A stretch of 6,849 nucleotides of DNA from Deltaproteobacteria bacterium (GTDB taxonomy: Bacteria > Desulfobacterota > Binatia > Bin18). The notes under the pieces were generated by a model. That model saw only the letters and a program-made list of their open reading frames with translations. It had not been told where the DNA came from and searched no databases. Position 1 is the first letter of the stretch. Each line of letters begins with the position of its first letter. The stretch is taken from positions 1 through 6,849 of the forward strand of contig JACQEL010000114.1 of the NCBI GenBank assembly GCA_016200595.1, given 5' to 3'. Positions 1 through 5,243 of the stretch are shown piece after piece. A program made the position numbers and the translations under genes.

Positions 1-873
1 CCCGCGACGCTCGTCAGGATGTAAAAACGAGGGCGGGGCGATAACGACCGTGAAGCAGAATTCCAGTTCGTCAGTCGCGTCAATGCACTGGCGTAAGACT
101 TCGTAGGTGTCCAAGACCATCGCCTGGGTGTAGTAGCGGCTGTCGTCCTGCAGATCTTTGGGCTTGGGACGCTGCGTCAAGCAACGCGTAATATCGAGGG
201 CAACTACCAGGCCGCTTTTGCCCGTCAAGTGCAACCAGTACGCCAGAGACGCGAGCAGATAGCGGGCATTGTCGCGCGCGACTTTTTGAAAGATGAGCGC
301 CGGTTTGAGTTCCACCAGGCGCCGCAATCTGCCGCATAACCATTCCTTGATCACGTCGGCAGGCACGGGACTCATACCGTCAGCGCCGAGTTGCGCCTGG
401 CAAAGGCGAATCATCGCCAGGCGGAATTCCTGACTCATCCGGTAGTCTTGCAGGAGGCGCTTTTCCGGTAACGCGTACAATTCCTGTCGTAACAGTTGTT
501 CGTCACGATGGTTCAAAGCCGCGAGTTTCTGCACGGTGAATTCGTAGCGTTGCGCCGGCAGGGTGAGCCCCTGCTCAGCGAGCATCCGAGAAACAAAGGA
601 AAAGGACAAGTCGTCCCAATCAATTTGCTGGGCAATCTCGTGGAACCAATGATCGATCATATGCACGCGGGTGGTCGCCGCGTCCACCCAAACAAATTGA
701 TAGCCCTCGGCCTCGGCAATGCTGCGCAGCCCCTGTTTCAGCCCGCCGTGGTTAATCTCTTGCGTTGGCACGAGGAACTTGACCGCCGCGCCTCCGCCAC
801 GAATAAAACCCTGCAAATACTCGTGCTGCGCGATGGCCAGCCACTCCGCGGGGCGCATGTACATAGCACTCAT
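1..873 (-). CDS. BREX-type (BrxC/BrxD, DUF2791-like) P-loop ATPase, 3' end outside window
   Basis: The first 291 residues, open to the window edge with no stop. I recognise the family from recall of proteins annotated as BREX system ATP-binding domain proteins. Supporting segments are FIRGGGAAVKF at residues 23-33, VDAATTRVHMID (63-74), QQIDWDDL (82-89), MSQEFRLAMIRL (146-157), LKPALIFQKVARDNAR (189-204), a Walker B-like GLVVALDI (221-228) and VVIAPPSFLHPDERRG (276-291), which resembles a sensor strand. In BREX phage-exclusion systems such ATPases act with PglZ, methylase or helicase partners in the cytoplasm. The Walker A position is degenerate: Val replaces the last Gly and Phe follows the Lys. 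The ATG at 873-871 has AGAGG seven bases upstream. The gene lies 147 bases downstream of the 267-aa gene on the same strand, so co-transcription is likely. The family call is from memory; the alternative is another STAND/AAA-like P-loop protein. Confidence 0.62.
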   Translation of the reverse strand, partial: MSAMYMRPAEWLAIAQHEYLQGFIRGGGAAVKFLVPTQEINHGGLKQGLRSIAEAEGYQFVWVDAATTRVHMIDHWFHEIAQQIDWDDLSFSFVSRMLAEQGLTLPAQRYEFTVQKLAALNHRDEQLLRQELYALPEKRLLQDYRMSQEFRLAMIRLCQAQLGADGMSPVPADVIKEWLCGRLRRLVELKPALIFQKVARDNARYLLASLAYWLHLTGKSGLVVALDITRCLTQRPKPKDLQDDSRYYTQAMVLDTYEVLRQCIDATDELEFCFTVVIAPPSFLHPDERRG

Positions 874-885
874 GGCAAAACCTCT

Positions 886-1019
886 GAAGAAGAGACAGAG
901 ATTTGAGATAGAGACAGATTCAGACAGAGATTTGAGACAGAGAGAGGTGAGGGGGTAGTCTCTGTCTCTGTCTGATGGCTCTGTCTTTTTTCTCTGTCTC
1001 TCCTCTCTGTCTCTGTCTG
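886..1019. repeat. GAGACAGAG-type purine arm and inverted pyrimidine arm, tract A
   Basis: The whole gap between the 267-aa gene and the ATPase gene is simple sequence. Bases 886-955 are almost pure purine with recurring GAGACAGAG and GAGATAGAG. Bases 959-1019 are the inverse, recurring CTCTGTCTC. GAGACAGAGA (934-943) is exactly complementary to TCTCTGTCTC (959-968), giving a 10-bp stem with a 15-base loop, and many other registers can pair. AGACAGAGATTTGAGA occurs at 893-908 and 922-937, a direct repeat of period 29 that continues to 22 bp with one mismatch. On the transcribed strand the tract starts two bases after the TAA of the upstream gene. Confidence 0.9.
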
Positions 1020-1020
1020 T

Positions 1021-1824
1021 TTATCCCTTCTCGGACGTGAACGAAATGCCGTAATAGGTCTTTGCCTGCCCATCCTTCGTGACAATCGGGATGACTTTGC
1101 TGGCAGGTTCGTTGCCTCGGGCGGCGTGGAAACTCACCGCTGCGCCATTCCGTACCGTCGTGACGCCACTCTGATCCAGCAAGTAAATGTCGCGGGCGAA
1201 CTCCGGTCGAGCATATTCTTTTGCTTGCCCGGGCAAGAGCGTCAGCAGGTTATAGATTTCCACCAGCGGGACAATGGCGCTGGTCTCGCGCCGCTCCTTC
1301 CCCCGAGTCTTCACTGCCGTGGAGTATGCGTCATAGAGCGAATTAAGAAACGCCTCCGAGCGGAACCGCACGGGTTTGGTTTGCAACTCCTGAAGATGAC
1401 GGACTAAGACGGAAGGGCGCAGCCGCCTTTCCCGGGTCTTGTCGATGACCACCGCTCGATCGTTCGGCAGCACGCGAATAAGCGAGGGGTAGCAGTACAA
1501 CCGGTCGTCGCGCTCATAGATATGCACGCCGGCTTGCGCAGCCGCGTCCAACACCTCGGCGATAAACGCGCCATTGGACAGGTGGACATCTTCGTCGAAG
1601 CTCCACCCGACCTTGGCGGCGGTGAATTGTCGCGCCAGGTCGGCAATCATCTGTCCGGCTATGTCAATTGCCTTTTGCAGTTCGCGCAGGTTGCCCAGTT
1701 GGGCGGCAGCACGAAACTTTTTGAGAGTCCGGAGTGCGGCTGAGGCGGCCTTGCAGGCCGCCTCAGCATCGGCTTCCGTCTTGGCTAGTGCCTGTTCCAG
1801 GTTGTTTGGGCGATCAGCCTCCAT
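1021..1824 (-). CDS. Coiled-coil protein of unknown function, upstream partner of the BREX-type ATPase
   Basis: A 267-residue protein I cannot assign to a named family. Residues 1-70 are Ala-, Glu- and Lys-rich and lack Pro, consistent with a long helix or coiled coil (EADRPNNLEQALAKTEADAE, then LRTLKKFRAAAQLGNLRELQ). Residues from about 72 look globular: GWSFDEDVHLSNGAFIAEVL, then GVHIYERDDRLYCYPSLIRV, which resembles a strand-rich nucleotide- or peptide-binding fold, and a C-terminal part with KTYYGISF. No signal peptide, membrane segment or enzyme motif is evident. The ATG at 1824 has TGAGGAG five bases upstream, an excellent ribosome binding site. It is the first gene of a probable two-gene (or longer) minus-strand unit with the BREX-type ATPase, so it may be an adaptor or DNA-binding subunit of a defence complex; that role is inference from position only. 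Confidence 0.88.
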   Translation of the reverse strand: MEADRPNNLEQALAKTEADAEAACKAASAALRTLKKFRAAAQLGNLRELQKAIDIAGQMIADLARQFTAAKVGWSFDEDVHLSNGAFIAEVLDAAAQAGVHIYERDDRLYCYPSLIRVLPNDRAVVIDKTRERRLRPSVLVRHLQELQTKPVRFRSEAFLNSLYDAYSTAVKTRGKERRETSAIVPLVEIYNLLTLLPGQAKEYARPEFARDIYLLDQSGVTTVRNGAAVSFHAARGNEPASKVIPIVTKDGQAKTYYGISFTSEKG

Positions 1825-1853
1825 TTGGTCTCCTCATAGTAACGTGTATAGAG

Positions 1854-1881
1854 TTTAGACAAAAAACTGGCCGTGTGTCAA
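1854..1881 (-). promoter_or_regulatory. Possible promoter of the coiled-coil/ATPase unit
   Basis: On the minus strand an exact TTGACA (1881-1876) is followed after 16 bases by TCTAAA (1859-1854), four of six matches to the -10 consensus. Transcription would begin near 1847 and leave a short leader holding the TGAGGAG ribosome binding site. This would separate the defence-like unit from the Uma2 gene upstream. The spacer contains a run of six T. Confidence 0.4.
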
Positions 1882-1887
1882 AGAGGA

Positions 1888-1920
1888 GTAGCCTGGATGG
1901 AGCGGAGCGCAATTCAGGAG
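1888..1920. repeat. GTAGCCTGGATGGAGCG hairpin element, copy 1
   Basis: A 33-base element. CCTGGAT (1892-1898) pairs with ATTCAGG (1912-1918) through one G-T wobble, around a loop GGAGCGGAGCGCA. It matches the element at 4796-4828 at about 25 of 33 positions. Similar GTAGCCCGGATGNAGCG...AATCCGGG palindromes are, from recall, scattered between genes in many proteobacterial and environmental genomes. It lies just upstream of the possible promoter at 1854-1881. Confidence 0.72.
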
Positions 1921-1925
1921 TCAGC

Positions 1926-1987
1926 CAGACAGAGAAAGGAGATAGAGATAGGCGGAGTGGGCTCTGTCTCTCGTCTCTGTCTCTCAT
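1926..1987. repeat. GAGACAGAG-type purine arm and inverted pyrimidine arm, tract B
   Basis: Same composition and order as tract A: purine arm CAGACAGAGAAAGGAGATAG (from 1926), a short GC-rich centre, then pyrimidine arm with CTCTGTCTC repeats (1962-1987). AGACAGAGA at 1927-1935 is complementary to TCTCTGTCT at 1974-1982, and to CTCTGTCT at 1962-1969 over eight bases. On the transcribed strand it begins three bases after the TAA of the Uma2 gene, just as tract A follows the 267-aa gene. Confidence 0.88.
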
Positions 1988-1990
1988 CTG

Positions 1991-2530
1991 TTAAGTGTTG
2001 ACCCGTAGCGGCTGGCGGAAGAGGTCTACGACGGGGCAGCGAAACCCTGGTATAAGATCATCACAAGAAAGATCTTCAGCTTCCGTGAGAATGGTGAGTT
2101 GCGTTGGCGTGCGATAAATCGTTACGGTCCGGTGTTCTGGAGAGATCAGCCATACCTGTCGCACTCCAGCCCTAAAGTAGTCCTCGATCTTCGTGAGCAC
2201 CTTCTCATACAAGTCGTTCGGCGAGACGATTTCCACCGCAAGGTCAGGCGCGATGGGCCAGATTCCTTGCGGTTCACCGTCGAAAGGTATCCGGCTCGCA
2301 GACACGAAGGACACATCGGGTATCCGCTCATTCGGGCCAATCTGATAGCTGGTATCGGGTCCATAAACAGCACCTAGTTTGTGGGCTTCCACGTACCCGC
2401 CCAAACGCACGAGCAGCCGTGCTCCAATCCCTCCGTGCCGCGCCCCTCCCATCTGCTTTTCCTCCGGGTGCCCGATCACTAACTCGTATTCTTTCTCGGG
2501 GTCTAGGGTGACCTCGGTCCCAGCATCCAT
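1991..2530 (-). CDS. Uma2 family (DUF820) PD-(D/E)XK nuclease-like protein
   Basis: A 179-residue protein, close to the usual family length. The Uma2 signature is clear: a variable N-terminus with YELVIGHPEEKQMGGARHG, then GPDTSYQIGPNERIPDVSFV (57-76) carrying the Pro71-Asp72 pair, APDLAVEIVSPND (94-106) with Asp96 and Glu100, and a helix KIEDYFRAGVRQVWLISP (114-131). These are the expected metal-binding and nuclease-core positions of the PD-(D/E)XK superfamily, although the biological role of Uma2 proteins is not established. They are abundant in cyanobacteria, Chloroflexi and related lineages, often as multicopy solitary genes. The ATG at 2530 has GGGGAGG five bases upstream. It appears to be a single-gene unit; a TACAAT box at about 2563-2568 upstream may be its -10, without a good -35. 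No partner gene is visible. Confidence 0.93.
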   Translation of the reverse strand: MDAGTEVTLDPEKEYELVIGHPEEKQMGGARHGGIGARLLVRLGGYVEAHKLGAVYGPDTSYQIGPNERIPDVSFVSASRIPFDGEPQGIWPIAPDLAVEIVSPNDLYEKVLTKIEDYFRAGVRQVWLISPEHRTVTIYRTPTQLTILTEAEDLSCDDLIPGFRCPVVDLFRQPLRVNT

Positions 2531-2619
2531 CGTTACCTCCCCCTACGTGATCTTGCTCCGATTGTAACGCCCAGCCTGAAGAAAGGCTAGCGCTGATGAT
2601 ACTTTGGCAACAGCACAGC

Positions 2620-2645
2620 AAAGGGGAGTGTCTCACTCCTCCTTT
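2620..2645. other. Stem-loop between the cyclase and Uma2 genes
   Basis: GGAGTG (2625-2630) pairs with CACTCC (2634-2639) around a three-base TCT loop. After a bulged T, AAAGG (2620-2624) pairs with CCTTT (2641-2645), giving 11 bp in all. It lies about 80 bases past the cyclase stop in the direction of transcription. No T run follows on either strand, so a classic intrinsic terminator is not supported; it could protect a 3' end or be a decayed terminator. Confidence 0.5.
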
Positions 2646-2670
2646 GGCCGCCCGCTGATTGCTAACCGGA

Positions 2671-2684
2671 AGCGTAAAGCGTAA
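2671..2684. repeat. Heptamer repeat AGCGTAA x2
   Basis: AGCGTAA occurs twice in tandem and is followed by the partly similar AAGGTCC, keeping a 7-bp period. It is one of three unrelated sequences with this period near the cyclase gene. With only two units it could be chance; its neighbours make a shared origin more likely. Confidence 0.5.
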
Positions 2685-2700
2685 AAGGTCCCCCTTTTTT

Positions 2701-2728
2701 ACTCGGCACTCATTACTCCGCACTTATT
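2701..2728. repeat. Heptamer array ACTCNNN x4 overlapping the cyclase stop codon
   Basis: Units ACTCGGC, ACTCATT, ACTCCGC and ACTTATT keep an exact 7-bp period across 28 bases. The last unit contains the TAA stop of the cyclase gene (2724-2726), so the repeat forms the end of that gene. The units resemble, in inverted orientation, the GAGTGCT/GAGTCCT array at 3944-3978. Confidence 0.65.
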
Positions 2729-4709
2729 TAAATCCCGCCTTACGCAAGGCGGCAAGGTCTCGCTCCAGCAGCGCCGGATCTTTGAAGGCTGCCATCTGCT
2801 TCCACCCTTCCAAAGAAAAATTAGGTACAAGCCGTTGCAATTCTGCTCCCGCAGCCCGAGCCTCTTCGAGTCGGTCGAGCTGTGCGTAAGAGAAGGCCAA
2901 GGCAAAGTAGCAAGGTGCGAAATTAGGCTGGCGTGCCAGGGCTTTCTTTGCCGCCGCGATCGCCTCCTCATACTGTCCGGCAAGGCGATCAGTAAAAGCA
3001 AGAATCAGGTGGTAATTCACCGGATAGTGTGGATTCAGCCGCATCGCTCGTTTAACCATCTCGACTCCCTCCTCCGGCCGCCCTGCCCAAGCCAAAATAC
3101 CTCCCAAATTTGCGTAACCCTCAGCCCCGTTAGGATCGAGCGCGATTGCGCGCTCGCCTTCGTGTATAGCCAAGTCATGCTGCTTCTGCCAGAGATAAAC
3201 AACACTCAATATCACATGAGGAGCAGGCAAAGACTCATCCAACGTCACAGCCTGTTGCGCTAGTTCGCCCGCCCGTGCCAAGGTCTGGGGAGTGTGATTC
3301 CAGTTATAGAACCACTCGGCATAATAGGTAAAACCCAGTTGAACATAGGCCTCGGCATAACGAGGATCCAATTCGATGGCGCGCTCAAACATTTGTCGCG
3401 CTTGAGCATTCGCGTCCTTATTGGCTTCATAGTAGGCCCGGAACCACGATTCTTGCCCACGCAAGAACGCATCATAAGCCTCCAAGTTGTCTGTGGCCTT
3501 GCGGACGAGGAGTCCTTGCTCCCACAGGGCAAGCTGTAACTTCAGCGTCGTCACCATCTTTTGTACGATCTCGTCCTGCAGCGTAAAGATGTCGTGCAGC
3601 GGTCGGTCGTAGCGCTCGGACCACAGGTGACGGTCCTGCGTGGCGTCAATTAATTGTGTCGTGATCCGCACCTGCCCGTCCGCCTTGCGTACGCTGCCCT
3701 CTAAGACGTACTGCACCCCGAGTTCTTTGCTGAGTTCTGGCATCTTCGCCGCTTTGCCTTTGTAGAAGAAGGCGGTGTTGCGGGAGATGACAAAGAGGCC
3801 GGAGAGGCGAGACAGGGCGCTGGTGAGGTCTTCCGTGATGCCGTCGCTAAAATACTCCTGCTCGGGGTCGCCGCTCATGTTCACAAAAGGCAGCACGACG
3901 ATGGAGGGTTTGTCAGGCAGTGGAAGCGCCGCTGGCGCCGTTTCAGTCCTGAGTGCTGAGTCCTGAGTGCTGAGTAATGGACGAGAAAAGTGGCGGACGG
4001 TTACGACCATACCTATGATAAATGCCAGCCCTGCCCCAGTCGCTACGATCCAAGAACGGTGGGCGAAGCCCACCCTACTTTTTGGAGACGCCGGACTGCG
4101 GACCTCGGACTGAGTCTGCCGCAGCACAAGCTGTTCAGCCAAGGCCACCGCCGCCTCGTCCATCACTACCCGCCAGGTGCGCACTGGCTCAGCGATGTTC
4201 TTTACCTCCTGCTCCCCCAGGTCGTCGTAATGCAAGTCGAACTTAGTCTTGATCTGCTCGTGCACGATCCCTGAGATACAGATGCCGCCCGCCTCCGCCA
4301 GTGCCTCTAACCGCGCTGCGATGTTGACACCATCGCCGTAGATTTGTTCGCCATCAACCATTACATCGCCTATGTTGATGCCGATACGAAACTCCATCTG
4401 GCGCTCGGCGAGGAGATGTGCATTCTCCGCTTTCAGCGTTTGTTGGATTACCACTGCGCACTGCACGGCCTCGACCACGCTGGCAAACTCGGCCAGCACG
4501 CTATCCCCGGCCGTGCCGACGATGCGGCCCCAGTGTTGAGCGATGAGAGTATCCATCACGTGACGGTGCGCGGTGAGAGTACGTAGCGTCGCCTCTTCAT
4601 CGGCGCCCATGAGACGGCTGTAGCCTTTGACGTCGGCGCTGAGGATGGCCGCAAGCCTACGCTCAATGTTCTGTGAGGATCGGAGTGCAGTACGCTCGGG
4701 TTGGCTCAT
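2724..4709 (-). CDS. Membrane-anchored class III nucleotidyl cyclase with FlgO/TolB-like and TPR domains
   Basis: A 661-residue protein. Residues 15-185 form a class III adenylate/guanylate cyclase domain. ILSADVKGYS carries metal Asp26, GTAGDSVLAEF carries Asp69, and GDGVNIAARLE carries the transition-state residues Asn129 and Arg133, so catalysis looks intact. The positions that usually read the base are unusual: Gly65 where Lys is common and Gln122 where Asp is common. After a repeat-derived linker, residues 220-238 are one transmembrane helix. Residues 268-395 (SIVVLPFVNMSGDPEQEYFS and following, with YVLEGSVRKADGQVRITTQL) are a FlgO/TolB-like domain. Residues 405-640 hold about six TPRs (AIELDPRYAEAYVQLG, AIALDPNGAEGYANLGGIL, AMRLNPHYPVNYHL). 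This order is common in soil proteobacteria. The cyclase faces the cytoplasm; the TPR part probably lies outside. I prefer ATG 4709 to the TTG at 4718, because the -10 box overlaps the latter. The product probably makes cAMP; its input signal is unknown. Confidence 0.95.
   Translation of the reverse strand: MSQPERTALRSSQNIERRLAAILSADVKGYSRLMGADEEATLRTLTAHRHVMDTLIAQHWGRIVGTAGDSVLAEFASVVEAVQCAVVIQQTLKAENAHLLAERQMEFRIGINIGDVMVDGEQIYGDGVNIAARLEALAEAGGICISGIVHEQIKTKFDLHYDDLGEQEVKNIAEPVRTWRVVMDEAAVALAEQLVLRQTQSEVRSPASPKSRVGFAHRSWIVATGAGLAFIIGMVVTVRHFSRPLLSTQDSALRTETAPAALPLPDKPSIVVLPFVNMSGDPEQEYFSDGITEDLTSALSRLSGLFVISRNTAFFYKGKAAKMPELSKELGVQYVLEGSVRKADGQVRITTQLIDATQDRHLWSERYDRPLHDIFTLQDEIVQKMVTTLKLQLALWEQGLLVRKATDNLEAYDAFLRGQESWFRAYYEANKDANAQARQMFERAIELDPRYAEAYVQLGFTYYAEWFYNWNHTPQTLARAGELAQQAVTLDESLPAPHVILSVVYLWQKQHDLAIHEGERAIALDPNGAEGYANLGGILAWAGRPEEGVEMVKRAMRLNPHYPVNYHLILAFTDRLAGQYEEAIAAAKKALARQPNFAPCYFALAFSYAQLDRLEEARAAGAELQRLVPNFSLEGWKQMAAFKDPALLERDLAALRKAGFK
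3944..3978. repeat. Heptamer array GAGTSCT x5 inside the cyclase gene
   Basis: Units CAGTCCT, GAGTGCT, GAGTCCT, GAGTGCT and GAGTAAT run with a perfect 7-bp period over 35 bases. On the coding strand they read through three frames in turn and give LLSTQDSALRT, about residues 245-255, just after the membrane helix. The array has no stop in the frame used. It looks like an intergenic-type repeat absorbed into a tolerant linker. Confidence 0.85.
4058..4078. repeat. GTAGGGTGGGC palindrome inside the cyclase gene
   Basis: GGTGGGC (4058-4064), loop GAA, GCCCACC (4068-4074): a perfect 7-bp stem with a three-base loop, followed by CTAC. On the coding strand it reads GTAGGGTGGGCTTCGCCCAC and is translated as SRVGFAHR (residues 211-218). 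From recall, this palindrome is a common dispersed intergenic element in environmental genomes, and its translated form VGFAH recurs in unrelated proteins. Here it sits two residues before the membrane helix. Confidence 0.75.
4092..4112. repeat. Heptamer array CGGACTG x3 inside the cyclase gene
   Basis: CGGACTG, CGGACCT and CGGACTG follow each other exactly with a 7-bp period, continued imperfectly by AGTCTGC. They encode QSEVRSP (residues 200-206) in the juxtamembrane linker. With the GAGTSCT array and the palindrome at 4058-4078, they make up most of the sequence flanking the membrane segment. Confidence 0.72.
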
Positions 4710-4717
4710 CGGTGGCA

Positions 4718-4747
4718 ATTATCCTGCTGAGTTCCTACGCCTGTCAA
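4718..4747 (-). promoter_or_regulatory. Promoter of the cyclase gene, probably giving a leaderless mRNA
   Basis: On the minus strand an exact TTGACA (4747-4742), an 18-base spacer, then GATAAT (4723-4718), five of six matches to the -10 consensus. Only eight bases separate the -10 box from the ATG at 4709, so transcription would start at or within about two bases of the start codon. There is no Shine-Dalgarno sequence at a workable distance. Both facts point to leaderless translation. Confidence 0.6.
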
Positions 4748-4788
4748 CCCGCGCAGGGTGTACCTGGAGGGCGACGCATCTATGTTCT

Positions 4789-4847
4789 CAGTGCTGTAGC
4801 CCGGATGCAGCGAAGAGGAATCCGGGACCACGGTTGGCTGAGCACTG
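4789..4847. repeat. GTAGCCCGGATGCAGCG hairpin element, copy 2, with outer stem
   Basis: The 33-base core (4796-4828) has a perfect stem, CCCGGAT (4800-4806) with ATCCGGG (4820-4826). An outer stem, CAGTGCT (4789-4795) with AGCACTG (4841-4847), encloses it, giving a nested structure of 59 bases. It starts four bases past the stop of the PIN-like gene in the direction of transcription and precedes the cyclase promoter, so it may separate the two transcripts. There is no T run, so it is not a standard terminator. Confidence 0.75.
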
Positions 4848-4850
4848 TGT

Positions 4851-5243
4851 TCAAGGAATGAAGAGACGACCTGTCCCCAGGTAGTTGTTCAGATCAAGTA
4901 CGATTTCGACCAAGCGGCTGGCGCACTGTTCGCGGTAAGACCGTTCGTCGAGGCGAGCCACGCTAGCGACCGTAATCACTGGCAATGAGGAGACGGCGTT
5001 TTCTTCACGAATGGTTTGCTCTAACGAATCCGGTCCTTTCCTACTCCTGTTCCCGGTCAGAAGGATCATCCCCTTGGCCTGGGCAAACCGCCAGACGGCG
5101 CGATCGTTACTATTGATCGGCAAGCCAACCTCTTCGAAGGCCACCAAACGTAGGGGGAAAAGGCCAAGCCACCCTTCCGCAGCCAGAGTTCCCCAGAGCA
5201 CGAGCGCCTGACCTTTCAGGTTGTGATCAACAAGAACGGTCAT
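4851..5243 (-). CDS. PIN-like (DUF5615/Mut7-C-type) protein, probable toxin-like partner of the DUF433 gene
   Basis: A 130-residue protein starting MTVLVDHNLKG. The N-terminal VDHN (Asp6), NSNDRAVWRFAQAKG (Asp47) and MILLTGNRS (59-67), followed by LPVITV, match the layout of small PIN-like nucleases. A closely similar cyanobacterial family is often mislabelled ACP S-malonyltransferase in databases (recall); nothing here resembles an acyltransferase. The third acidic position, usually T-x-D, is Asn65 here, so the nuclease site may be incomplete. The ATG at 5243 overlaps the TGA of the DUF433 gene as ATGA, the sign of translational coupling; I therefore reject an ATG at 5270 that would add nine residues. 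The ending NNYLGTGRLFIP is characteristic of the family. The role as a toxin-type RNase is inference from family and pairing. Confidence 0.85.
   Translation of the reverse strand: MTVLVDHNLKGQALVLWGTLAAEGWLGLFPLRLVAFEEVGLPINSNDRAVWRFAQAKGMILLTGNRSRKGPDSLEQTIREENAVSSLPVITVASVARLDERSYREQCASRLVEIVLDLNNYLGTGRLFIP

Noticed and set aside
496..906. Plus-strand open frame of 136 codons opposite the ATPase gene
   Set aside because: It is antisense to a frame with clear family motifs, has no ribosome binding site, and ends in the GAGACAGAG repeat.
886..1019. CRISPR array
   Set aside because: The repeats are short simple sequence with no regular unique spacers, and no cas gene is present.
870..1085. 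Minus-strand open frame rich in Thr, Glu, Arg and Ser
   Set aside because: It only translates tract A (repeating QTETE) and overlaps two better-supported genes.
2328..2723. Minus-strand open frame of 131 codons covering the Uma2 upstream region
   Set aside because: It overlaps the Uma2 gene in another frame, crosses the stem-loop and heptamers, and shows no family motif.
4710..4718. TTG start for the cyclase three codons upstream
   Set aside because: It lies inside the -10 box, so it would not be in the transcript.
4789..4847. Integron attC site
   Set aside because: The nested hairpin lacks the GTTRRRY/RYYYAAC core sites, and no integrase or gene cassette pattern is seen.
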